The position numbers and the translations under genes were made by a program. Below are positions 1 to 6,900 of a DNA stretch of 13,259 bases, in pieces. Origin of the DNA: DASPKO01 sp035628055 (GTDB lineage Bacteria; Planctomycetota; Phycisphaerae; Phycisphaerales; UBA1924); contig DASPKO010000147.1 of NCBI GenBank assembly GCA_035628055.1, forward strand, positions 1 to 13,259, in the 5' to 3' direction. Numbering within the stretch: position 1 is the stretch's first letter; every line of letters starts with the position of its first letter. The notes below the pieces were generated by a model that saw only the letters and a program-made list of their open reading frames with translations, searched no databases and was not told the DNA's origin.

Positions 1-1
1 C

Positions 2-1183
2 CCGACCACCGAGTTCGAGAAGCGTGACCGCTGCGCCGAACTCGATCATCGCCCCAGGGTGCTGCTGGGCAAGATGGGCCTCGACGGGCACGACCGCGGC
101 GTCAAGGTCATCGCCCGGGCCCTGCGTGACTCGGGCGTGCACGTCATCTACTCCGGCCTCTGGCAGACGCCGCGCTCCCTGGCGATCTCGGCCCGCGACG
201 AGGACTGCGACGTCATCGCCGCCAGCATGATGAGCAACTCGCACCTGGTGCTTGGCCCCAAGCTGCTGGCCGCACTCGCCGACGTGGGCCGGCCCGACAT
301 CCCGGTCTACATGGGTGGCATCCTCCCCCAGGAGGACCTGCCGGCCCTGCTCGCCGGCGGGATCGCCAAGTGCTTCACGACGGGCACGGGCCTGCTCGAG
401 ATCGTCGAGGCGGTGCGGAGCGCCACCCGCCCGCGCGGCGCCGACGTGGGGGCGCCCGGCAGCGTCGCCCGCCTGGCCCGCGACATCTCCCTCCTGCACG
501 CCGGGAAGCCCGCCACGCCCGGGGCCGTCTCGCGCCGACCGGCCCGGGTCATCGGCGTCACCGGGGCGCCCGGCGCGGGCAAGAGCACGATCGTCGCCCA
601 GCTCGCCGGCGAGTTCACGCGGCGCTCCCGGGCCGGCGACGCCGCCGCCCGCGGCCGCTGCGCCGTCGTGGCCTTCGACCCGCTCTCCCCGATCACCGGC
701 GGGGCCCTGCTCGGCGACCGCCTCCGCGTCGACTTCAACGCACTGGACGAGGCCGTCTATTACCGCTCGCTGGCGATCGGCGGCGAAGACTATCACGCCG
801 TCAACGAGATTATCGGGCTGATCGGCGGTTGCCCGGGCACGGGTGGTCCCGGCGCCACCCCGCCCACCGGCGCCGGATCGGGCGCGCGCTTCGACACGGT
901 GTTCGTCGAGACCGTGGGAGCCGGCCAGAACGAGACGCGGATCCGCCAGCACGTGGACCGCACCGTGGTGGTGCTCACGCCCGGGATGGGAGACGCCGTG
1001 CAGATGGACAAGGCCGGCCTCCTCGAGATCGCCGACGTCTTCGTCTGCAACAAGGCGGACCACCCGGGCCGCAACGAGCTGGTGCGCGACCTGCGGGACA
1101 TCGCCGGCAGGCGGCCCATCCTCGAGACGGTGGCGACGCGCGGCGAGGGAGTGCCGGAGCTTCTGGACGTCCTCCTGGGCTAG
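2..1183 (+). CDS. Cobalamin-binding domain fused to MeaB/ArgK-type GTPase chaperone (5'-partial)
   Basis: The frame is open from the first bases of the window, so the start lies upstream; a GTG at 59 exists but would cut into the first strand of the domain. Numbering from that GTG, residues 1-120 are an MCM-type B12-binding domain with the base-off ligand motif DGHDRG (His11) and a GG motif near residue 86. A short linker (about 121-162) leads to a G domain: Walker A GAPGAGKST (169-177), FDPLSP (206-211), ETVGAGQ (284-290) and NKAD (331-334). Known MeaB/ArgK and IcmF G domains load and protect adenosylcobalamin in acyl-CoA mutases. The protein ends right after the G5-like TRGEGVPEL, so the C-terminal helical arm of stand-alone MeaB is missing. 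A Gly/Pro-rich insert (about 257-276) precedes the switch strand. No mutase domain follows as in IcmF; a mutase may lie upstream, in the same or another polypeptide. Family assignment is firm; the partner mutase and substrate are unknown. Confidence 0.9.
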   Translation, partial: PTTEFEKRDRCAELDHRPRVLLGKMGLDGHDRGVKVIARALRDSGVHVIYSGLWQTPRSLAISARDEDCDVIAASMMSNSHLVLGPKLLAALADVGRPDIPVYMGGILPQEDLPALLAGGIAKCFTTGTGLLEIVEAVRSATRPRGADVGAPGSVARLARDISLLHAGKPATPGAVSRRPARVIGVTGAPGAGKSTIVAQLAGEFTRRSRAGDAAARGRCAVVAFDPLSPITGGALLGDRLRVDFNALDEAVYYRSLAIGGEDYHAVNEIIGLIGGCPGTGGPGATPPTGAGSGARFDTVFVETVGAGQNETRIRQHVDRTVVVLTPGMGDAVQMDKAGLLEIADVFVCNKADHPGRNELVRDLRDIAGRRPILETVATRGEGVPELLDVLLG

Positions 1184-1213
1184 GCCGGGTGGCTGATGTC
1201 GCTCCCGAGCCCG

Positions 1214-1238
1214 CGGCGCCGGCGCGCCGCCGGCGCCG
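1214..1238. terminator. GC-rich hairpin between convergent genes, possible bidirectional terminator
   Basis: Arms GGCGCCGGCG (1215-1224) and CGCCGGCGCC (1228-1237) are perfectly complementary around a 3-nt CGC loop, and the flanking C1214/G1238 also pair, giving an 11-bp stem. It lies in the 61-bp gap between the stop of the B12/MeaB gene (+) and the stop of the M61 gene (-). Neither side has a clear T-run, so it is not a textbook intrinsic terminator. Position and symmetry are the main support. Confidence 0.5.
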
Positions 1239-1244
1239 GACGGT

Positions 1245-3227
1245 TCATTCCTCGGGCCAGGCGTGCCCGATCCAGGACCGGTACGCCGCCCGCTGCTCCG
1301 GGGTCGGGTCCTTCACCCGCACGAGCTTGTGGGGGCGGCGGTTCTCGGGCAGCCCGGCCAGCGCCACCTCCACGAGGCGCTCGCGGTCGCGCCGCAGCGT
1401 GCGCAGGCGGACGACCTGCCCGGGCTCGAGCCCCTTGAGACGCTCTTCCAGGTCGCCCGCCATGAGCCGGCGGTCGTCGAGGGTGACGACCTCATCGTCC
1501 ACGATGATGCCCGCGTCGTAGGCCGGCCCATCCGATGCAACCCCCGTCACCACGGCGCGCCCACCCCGGTCCGCGAGTGTGAGCCCCAGATAGGCGGGCC
1601 GGCCGGGTCTGACGGTGTCCGCCGCGTCGTCTTCGCGAGCGCCGGGCCCTTCCTCGCCGCGCGGCCTCGGGTGCTCCGAACCCTCCGCGGGGCGCAGCTC
1701 GAGCCCGACGACGCGCAGCGCCGCGGACACCGGGAGCTCCTCGGTCCCCGAGACATAGTCGGCAAAGAAGCCGGAGAAGTCCTCCCCGGTGAGCTCGCGC
1801 AGGACGCCGAGCAGGTCGCCCGGCGTGTACCCCGGCCCGGTGGGGGGGAAACGCCGGTACAGCTCGCGCATGACGTCGTCGAGCGACCTCGCGCCCGCCG
1901 TCGACTCCCGCACCCGCATGTCGAGCAGGAACGAGACCAGCGCCCCCTTTGAATAGAACGAAACCGTCGCGTTGGCGCTGTCCGGCGTCGCGCGGTTGAA
2001 CTTGATCCAGGCGTCGAAGGACGACTCGGCCAGCGACTGCACGTGGCGGCCCGGGCGCGCCGCCTCGCCGGTGATCGTGTCCCCCAGCGCCGTCAGGTAA
2101 TCGGAGGGCTTCCACACGCCGGCGCGGGCGCAGCACAGGTCGTCGTAGTAGCTCGTCGTCCCCTCCACGAGCCACAGCAGGCTCGTGTACTGCTCTCGGC
2201 GATAGTCGTACGGCGTCAGGTCCCTCGGGCGGAATCGCTTGACGTTCCACGTGTGAAAGTGCTCGTGGGAGATCAGGCTCAGCAGTCCGCGGTATGCCTT
2301 GGCGGCATCCCCGCCAGCCCCCGCGGGCCGCTTCGAACCCGCCAGGGCGAGCGGCCCGGTCTGCGCGACAAATGAAGCGAAGTGCTCGGTCCCACCGCCG
2401 AACCCCGGGCCGGCGTGCACGATGTAGAGATACCGGTCGTACGGGAGCTCGCCGAAGATCGCCCGCTGGGTCTCGACGAGCGCCGCGAAATCCCGGCCCA
2501 TCCGGTCGGCATCGAACTCGTCGGGGCTCGCGCCCCACAGGGCGACGTCGTGCCGCACGCCGCCGGCCTGGAAGCTGAAGCGCTCGTGCCGCCCCGCCTC
2601 GATGGGGGCGTCGACCAGCGCGTCGTAGTTCGGCGCCCGGAACGTACCCGGGCCGCCCGGCCCCGGCGCCAGCGCGGTGGCGATCGACCATCCCTCGTGC
2701 AGGCCGACGAGGCGGACCTCGACCGGCCGGTCGCGGAACGCCGGGGCGTACAGCAATACCGCCGAGGGGGAGATGAAGGCGTGCGTGTCGTCCGCGTGCC
2801 GCGTCCGGTCCGCCAGCGAGTTGGCGTACACGTCGTACGAGACGACCAGCCCCACCTCACCCGCCCCTTGGTTCGCCTCGATCAGCCAGGTTGTCTTGTC
2901 GGCCTTGCTAATCAGGACGGGCGCGCCGCCGGTGGTCGCCGCGGTCACCGTCCGGATCGTGCCGGCGGCGTCCAGCACCGCGTAGCGCCCGGGCCGCCAC
3001 ACGGGGAGGGCCACCTCGACGGGCCCCTCCACCGCCGGGAGCGACATCGAGACTCGGATCGTCTGCGTGCGGGCATCGGCGAGGTCGATCGTATAGATGA
3101 CCGGGTCTTGCTGGGCCGCGACCGGACGCGCGGGGACACGCGCCTCGGTCGGCTGGCACAACGCGGGGGAGGCCGGGACCCCACTCGCGCCCACCAAAAG
3201 CCACAGCGCCAGCCAACGAGCGGTCAC
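1245..3227 (-). CDS. Secreted M61-family metallopeptidase with C-terminal PDZ domain
   Basis: A 660-residue protein of the M61 (glycyl aminopeptidase-like) family. Residues 1-24 form a signal peptide, so it acts in the periplasm or outside. An N-terminal beta domain (about 40-225) precedes the zinc peptidase domain. GGGTEH (277-282) is the gluzincin substrate-binding type motif, HEHFH (321-325) is HExxH, and the third zinc ligand is likely Glu355 in EGTTSYYDD. A charged, low-complexity linker (about 513-542) leads to a PDZ domain (about 545-625), and the tail DPTPEQRAAYRSW is typical of the family. The start is GTG; there is no Shine-Dalgarno, but TATCCT lies exactly 6 nt upstream, which would give a leaderless mRNA. 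It stands downstream of the SDR-VKOR unit on the same strand, separated by 49 bp holding two small hairpins, so it may be a separate unit. The true substrate is not known. Confidence 0.93.
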   Translation of the reverse strand: MTARWLALWLLVGASGVPASPALCQPTEARVPARPVAAQQDPVIYTIDLADARTQTIRVSMSLPAVEGPVEVALPVWRPGRYAVLDAAGTIRTVTAATTGGAPVLISKADKTTWLIEANQGAGEVGLVVSYDVYANSLADRTRHADDTHAFISPSAVLLYAPAFRDRPVEVRLVGLHEGWSIATALAPGPGGPGTFRAPNYDALVDAPIEAGRHERFSFQAGGVRHDVALWGASPDEFDADRMGRDFAALVETQRAIFGELPYDRYLYIVHAGPGFGGGTEHFASFVAQTGPLALAGSKRPAGAGGDAAKAYRGLLSLISHEHFHTWNVKRFRPRDLTPYDYRREQYTSLLWLVEGTTSYYDDLCCARAGVWKPSDYLTALGDTITGEAARPGRHVQSLAESSFDAWIKFNRATPDSANATVSFYSKGALVSFLLDMRVRESTAGARSLDDVMRELYRRFPPTGPGYTPGDLLGVLRELTGEDFSGFFADYVSGTEELPVSAALRVVGLELRPAEGSEHPRPRGEEGPGAREDDAADTVRPGRPAYLGLTLADRGGRAVVTGVASDGPAYDAGIIVDDEVVTLDDRRLMAGDLEERLKGLEPGQVVRLRTLRRDRERLVEVALAGLPENRRPHKLVRVKDPTPEQRAAYRSWIGHAWPEE

Positions 3228-3233
3228 GCGGTG

Positions 3234-3239
3234 AGGATA
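3234..3239 (-). promoter_or_regulatory. Putative -10 element (TATCCT) for a leaderless M61 transcript
   Basis: On the minus strand TATCCT is followed by six bases (CACCGC) and then the GTG start at 3227. With usual -10 to start-site spacing, transcription would begin at the GTG itself. No recognisable -35 and no Shine-Dalgarno are present. It fits the same pattern seen before the SDR and TDO genes. Confidence 0.4.
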
Positions 3240-3244
3240 CCCGT

Positions 3245-3276
3245 CCCGGAGTATCCGGGCCGCTCCCGACAGCGGC
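3245..3276 (-). terminator. Two adjacent small hairpins after the VKOR-DsbA gene, possible terminator
   Basis: Directly after the VKOR-DsbA stop, AGCGGC (3271-3276) pairs with GCCGCT (3259-3264) around a 6-nt loop. Next to it CCCGGA (3245-3250) and TCCGGG (3254-3259) pair around GTA. They share base 3259, so they compete or stack. There is no T-run. They could end the SDR-VKOR transcript before the M61 gene, but the evidence is only structural. Confidence 0.3.
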
Positions 3277-5082
3277 TCACCGGGCGGGTTCCGAGCCCGC
3301 GCGCGCCGCCGCCGCCACGATGCGCTCCAGCAGCGGTCCGTCCAGCGGCACCCAGTGCGGGACCGCCCGCCCGTTCACCACCACGAGCGGGACCGCCGCC
3401 AGCCCGAGCGCCTCCGCGGCCGCGATGTCCGTGGCGATCGCGGCGCTCACCTCGGGCCCGTCCATCAGCGCGCGCACGCTGGCGGTCTCGAGGCCGAGCG
3501 CCTCGTACCGCTCCACCAACTCGGTCTCACTGGGGGGCCGCGCCAGCCCGATCAGCCACACGTGCACGGGCCAGTACAGGTCCGGCCCGCCGGCCCGCGC
3601 CGCGGCCTCGGCGGCCCGCGCCGTCAGGCACCCGCCGGGGACGATCGTGCGCGGCACCGCCGGGTTGCAGGCCTGGTCGGCGGGGAAGTGCCGGAACTCG
3701 TACCGGAGGTCGGAGCGCGTCTGGAACATCGAGCGCACCAGCCCATCCACGCGGGCCGTGTTGGGCTCGAGCAGGTCACCGAAGACCACGATGGTGACGC
3801 CCGCCGCCTCCGTGCCGATCGCGCGCGGGGACGGGTCCGATGGCACGGCGAGCCGCGGCTGCTCGAGCCAGTCGCCCAGGTACTTGTCAGAGGCCGGCGG
3901 CGGGCGCCCGCGCGCGGGGACTCCCGGCCCGGCCGAGGCCACCGCCTCCACGGCCCGCACCAGCGCCCCGGGCGCGGTCCAGCCGCGCAGCAGCACCCCG
4001 TTCACGAACACCATCGGGGTGTGCGAGAGGCCCAGGGCCACCGCCTCCTCGACGTCGGCGCGGACCCGGGCCTCGACCTCGGAACCCTGCATGAGCCGCA
4101 CCAGCGCCGCGGCGTCGAGCCCGAGCTGGGCGGCGCCGGCCGTCAGCTCGGCGTCGGTGAACGAGCCCCGGCGCCCGAACAGCCACTCGTGCATCCTCCA
4201 GAACCCCTCCACACCGCCGAGCATCCCCGCCGCCTCGGCCGCCCGTGCCGCCCAGCAGGCGTTGGCGTGGATGGTCTGTCCCCGCATGTGCGGGTTGCAG
4301 TCGGCGGCCATCGGGAAGTGCTTGATGGAGAACGAGACGTCCCGGCGCCCCGCCCGGAGCTGCGCCACCTGCCCTTCCATCAGCAGGCAGTCCGGGCACT
4401 GGTAGTCGGTGAACAGCACGACCCGGACCGCTGCCTCGGGCGGTCCCACCGGGTACCGCCCCGCGAACGTGTCGTGCGATCGCGCCGGAGCGCCGACCAT
4501 GTGCGAGGTCGCGCGCGCCAGGTCGTCTTCGGCCGTGGCGCGGGCGGCGCGCCGCAGCCCGCGGTCGCCAAGCGCCAGCCCCGCCGTCACGAGCACGAAG
4601 AGGGCGATCGCGAGGGCGAGCTGGGGGCGGGCGGCCGCGCGGGCCGTCCCCGCCGCCCCCGGTCCGGCGCGATGCCGCCACGCCACGCCGACAAAGAGGA
4701 GGTTCGCCGCGTGGGTCGCCAGACAATACCCGCACCGCGGCACGCCCGGCACGCCGAGCATCACCCCGACGTAAAGCAGCGAGACCACCCCGCCCGCCAC
4801 GGCTATCGCCCGGAGGCTGCGCCCCGCTCCTTCTCGCGCTCTGGACCACGCCGCCAACAGCGCCAAAAAAAAGGCCGTACCGAGGTACGACACCGGCCAG
4901 CCGATCCCCGGCACCCGCCCCCAGCGGGACGCGGCGGCCGCGGCGCACGGGCTCCCGATCCCGCAGCCGGGCAGCGAGATCCCCGCGAGCTGCGCGTACG
5001 CCAGCGCGAGCGTCGGCAGCAGCGCCACCGTCAGCAGCACCAGCCCGAGGGCCCAGGTCGATCCCCGCGGCGCGCCGGCCAT
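3277..5082 (-). CDS. VKOR-DsbA-DsbA fusion, periplasmic disulfide-forming membrane protein
   Basis: A 601-residue protein. Residues about 10-140 are a membrane VKOR domain with the loop cysteine pair C40/C46 (CGIGSPC) and active-site CGYC (117-120). Another membrane helix (about 154-171) precedes a DsbA-like thioredoxin domain (about 200-380) with CPDC (229-232), extra cysteines C262/C276 and a cis-Pro at 356 (HTPMVFVNG). A second DsbA-like domain (about 425-595) keeps the paired cysteines C472/C485 and cis-Pro 565, but the CXXC position reads EPNT (439-442), so it cannot act as a dithiol oxidase. Known VKOR-thioredoxin fusions pass electrons from substrate cysteines to quinone, so a DsbA/DsbB-type role is likely. 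The ATG at 5082 is chosen because it overlaps the SDR stop by one base (TGATG) and opens a good membrane helix. The frame stays open upstream through the SDR gene, an effect of high GC. A T8 run encodes part of the second helix (4865-4872). Confidence 0.92.
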   Translation of the reverse strand: MAGAPRGSTWALGLVLLTVALLPTLALAYAQLAGISLPGCGIGSPCAAAAASRWGRVPGIGWPVSYLGTAFFLALLAAWSRAREGAGRSLRAIAVAGGVVSLLYVGVMLGVPGVPRCGYCLATHAANLLFVGVAWRHRAGPGAAGTARAAARPQLALAIALFVLVTAGLALGDRGLRRAARATAEDDLARATSHMVGAPARSHDTFAGRYPVGPPEAAVRVVLFTDYQCPDCLLMEGQVAQLRAGRRDVSFSIKHFPMAADCNPHMRGQTIHANACWAARAAEAAGMLGGVEGFWRMHEWLFGRRGSFTDAELTAGAAQLGLDAAALVRLMQGSEVEARVRADVEEAVALGLSHTPMVFVNGVLLRGWTAPGALVRAVEAVASAGPGVPARGRPPPASDKYLGDWLEQPRLAVPSDPSPRAIGTEAAGVTIVVFGDLLEPNTARVDGLVRSMFQTRSDLRYEFRHFPADQACNPAVPRTIVPGGCLTARAAEAAARAGGPDLYWPVHVWLIGLARPPSETELVERYEALGLETASVRALMDGPEVSAAIATDIAAAEALGLAAVPLVVVNGRAVPHWVPLDGPLLERIVAAAARAGSEPAR

Positions 5083-5879
5083 CACAGCGTTCCCAGCCGG
5101 CCCCCATCGACCGGCAGGTTGATGCCGCTGATATACCCGGCCGCCGGCGAGGCCAGGAAGGCCACCGCGGCCGCCACTTCCCCCGGCTCGGCGAACCGGC
5201 CCGCTGGGATGGTCTCGATCAGCTCCGCCTCGATGGTCGCGCGGTCGCACTCGCGCTCGCGGGCCCTCGACCCGACCAGGGCCTCCAGCCGGGCCGTGCG
5301 CGTGTACCCCGGCAGCACATTGTTGACCGTGATGCCGTGCGGCCCCAGCTCGATCGACAGCGTCTTGGCCCAGGCCGCCACTGCGGCACGCACCGTGTTC
5401 GAGACGCCGAGGTTCGGAATCGGCTGCTTCACCGAGGTCGAGATGATGTTGACGATCCGCCCATACCGCGACTTCCTCATGCCCGGCACAACGGCGCGCG
5501 TCAGCACCTGGTTGCAGATCAGGTGGGCACGGAACGCCGCCTCGAACGCCGCGGGCGCCGCGTCGAGCGCCGGCCCCGGCGCCGGACCCCCGGTGTTGTT
5601 GACCAGCACGTGGTAGATCCGTCCGCCGCCGGCGGTCGTCAGGCCCGCCACCGTCGCCTCCACGGCCGCGGGATCGGCAAAGTCGGCGCTCGCCCAGCCG
5701 TGTGCTTGGCCGCGCTCCGGAGCGGGCAGGCCGGTCGCCACCGCCCGCAGCTTGTCCGGGTCGCGTGCCAGCAGCGTCACGGAAGCCCCAAGCCGCGCCA
5801 GCTCCTCCGCCGCCGCCCGCCCGATGCCCTGGCTCGACCCGCACACCAGCGCCGACTTCCCGGCCAGCGAGAGCTCCAT
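5082..5879 (-). CDS. SDR-family oxidoreductase with non-canonical catalytic residues
   Basis: A 265-residue Rossmann-fold protein of the short-chain dehydrogenase/reductase superfamily, resembling FabG-like ketoacyl reductases. The cofactor motif is CGSSQGIG (13-20), followed by LARD (37-40) after strand two, NNTGG (94-98) and the C-terminal SGINLPVDGG (251-260). The expected catalytic serine is present (S147 in NIISTS), but the YxxxK box reads SNTVR (160-164): Tyr is Ser and Lys is Arg. This fits a known SDR subgroup without a perfect catalytic tetrad, so reductase activity should not be assumed. The ATG at 5879 is preferred over an upstream TTG at 5888 because it begins right before the first strand. 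No Shine-Dalgarno is seen; TACGCT lies 8 nt upstream. Its stop overlaps the ATG of the VKOR-DsbA gene, so the two are probably translationally coupled. The substrate is unknown. Confidence 0.9.
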   Translation of the reverse strand: MELSLAGKSALVCGSSQGIGRAAAEELARLGASVTLLARDPDKLRAVATGLPAPERGQAHGWASADFADPAAVEATVAGLTTAGGGRIYHVLVNNTGGPAPGPALDAAPAAFEAAFRAHLICNQVLTRAVVPGMRKSRYGRIVNIISTSVKQPIPNLGVSNTVRAAVAAWAKTLSIELGPHGITVNNVLPGYTRTARLEALVGSRARERECDRATIEAELIETIPAGRFAEPGEVAAAVAFLASPAAGYISGINLPVDGGRLGTL

Positions 5880-5887
5880 GCCGGGCA

Positions 5888-5893
5888 AGCGTA
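5888..5893 (-). promoter_or_regulatory. Putative -10 element (TACGCT) for the SDR-VKOR operon
   Basis: On the minus strand TACGCT is followed by 8 bases and the ATG at 5879. The predicted transcript would start within about 2 nt of the ATG, that is, nearly leaderless. No -35 is recognisable. It lies in the roughly 100-bp divergent gap with the TDO gene. Confidence 0.35.
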
Positions 5894-5965
5894 GTGGGGT
5901 CGGCGGGTGCGATCCCGGGCGCGCGGCCCGCCCGTGGCTCCCGGCATCCCGCCCGCCCCCTCCGC

Positions 5966-5971
5966 TACCAT
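5966..5971 (+). promoter_or_regulatory. Putative -10 element (TACCAT) for tryptophan dioxygenase
   Basis: TACCAT lies 9 nt before the ATG at 5981, giving a predicted start site 0-3 nt ahead of the ATG. There is no Shine-Dalgarno in this short interval. The rest of the divergent spacer (5894-5965) is C/G-rich and shows no clear -35 or operator. Confidence 0.35.
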
Positions 5972-5980
5972 CGCCAGCGC

Positions 5981-6835
5981 ATGACCATGGGCGACCCAGA
6001 GCGGCCGGGCAAGCTCACCTACGGCAGCTATCTCTTTGTCCCCGACCTCCTCGAGCTGCAGCGGTCCCAGAGCCAGCACCACGACGAGATGCTCTTCATC
6101 ATCTCGCACCAGGTCTACGAGCTCTGGTTCAAGCAGTCCCTGCACGAGCTCGAAGTCGTCTGCCGGCACCTCGACGCCGACGCGCCCCTCAAGGCGGCCC
6201 GGGTCTTCGACCGCCTCCACCGCATCGTCCACCTGCTCATCGAGCAGATCCCCCTGCTCGAGACCATGTCGACCCTCGACTTCGCCGAGTTCCGCGACCA
6301 CCTCCGCCCCGCGAGCGGCTTCCAGTCCGTGCAGTTCCGGCTGATCGAGTTCATGTGCGGGGCGAAGAATCCCCGGCTCATGAGCCTCGCCGGCGACGAC
6401 GCCCGCGCCCGCGCCGACCTCGGCCGCTTCCTGGCCCGCCCGACGATCTACGACCATCTGCTCCACCACCTCCACCGCGCCGGCTTCGCCATGCCGCGCT
6501 CCGTGCTGGAGCGCGACACCTCGCAGCCCCACCAGGTCGACGAGGCCGTCGTCGCCGCGCTCGTCCGCCTCTACCGCGACGCCGACGCCCACTACCCGCA
6601 GTTCCGTCTCTGCGAGCAGTTCATCGAGTTCGACGAGCGGGTCGCCATCTGGCGCTTCCACCACGTCAAGATGGTCGAGCGCATGATCGGCTCCAAGACG
6701 GGCACGGGCGGCTCGGCCGGGGCCAAGTATCACGCCGGCACGCTCTCCATCCGTTTCTTTCCCGACCTCTGGGTGGTGCGCGACCACGTCGGGGGCGCCT
6801 ACGGCGGGGGCGAGCACCCCGCGCCCGCCGGCTGA
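5981..6835 (+). CDS. kynA: Tryptophan 2,3-dioxygenase
   Basis: A 284-residue, cytosolic, heme-dependent enzyme that opens the tryptophan indole ring with O2 to give N-formylkynurenine, the first step of the kynurenine pathway. The whole family pattern is present: LTYGSYL (12-18), HQVYELWFK (43-51) with the distal His43, SGFQSVQFR (112-120) with substrate carboxylate-binding Arg120, WRFHHVKMVERMIG (224-237) with likely proximal heme ligand His228, and GTGGSAG (241-247). Length matches bacterial TDO. ATG at 5981 is used; a second ATG at 5987 is equally possible. No other kynurenine-pathway gene is in the window, so formylkynurenine must be handled elsewhere. It is divergent from the SDR gene and 65 bp ahead of the M28 peptidase, which might be co-transcribed. 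Function is secure from sequence; physiological role (catabolism or NAD synthesis) is open. Confidence 0.97.
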   Translation: MTMGDPERPGKLTYGSYLFVPDLLELQRSQSQHHDEMLFIISHQVYELWFKQSLHELEVVCRHLDADAPLKAARVFDRLHRIVHLLIEQIPLLETMSTLDFAEFRDHLRPASGFQSVQFRLIEFMCGAKNPRLMSLAGDDARARADLGRFLARPTIYDHLLHHLHRAGFAMPRSVLERDTSQPHQVDEAVVAALVRLYRDADAHYPQFRLCEQFIEFDERVAIWRFHHVKMVERMIGSKTGTGGSAGAKYHAGTLSIRFFPDLWVVRDHVGGAYGGGEHPAPAG

Positions 6836-6900
6836 GCCCTCTCCGAACCTTCCGGCCCCGGCGCCGGTACCAGCCCCAGTCCACTGGCGCGGAGCACCCC

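Noticed and set aside
1842..1848. G7 run in the M61 gene as a possible contingency tract.
   Set aside because: C/G runs of this size are expected in such GC-rich coding DNA, and the codons (CCC CCC for Pro-Pro) are ordinary here.
3355..5616. Long plus-strand open frame antisense to VKOR-DsbA and SDR.
   Set aside because: Composition is His/Arg/Pro-rich without domains, as expected from reading GC-rich genes on the wrong strand.
5083..5844. The VKOR-DsbA frame stays open upstream through the SDR gene, as if a single 855-residue fusion existed.
   Set aside because: The upstream part translates to Arg/Gly-rich, domain-free sequence in another frame of a clear SDR gene; the ATG at 5082 starts the first real membrane helix.
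5752..6900. Open frame upstream of the M28 gene running through TDO.
   Set aside because: Low-complexity Arg/Pro-rich shadow; the M28 signal peptide and Shine-Dalgarno fix the start at 6901.
6836..6900. Possible terminator between TDO and M28 (GGCGCC and CCAG/CTGG motifs).
   Set aside because: No stem longer than about 4-6 bp and no T-run; not better than background.
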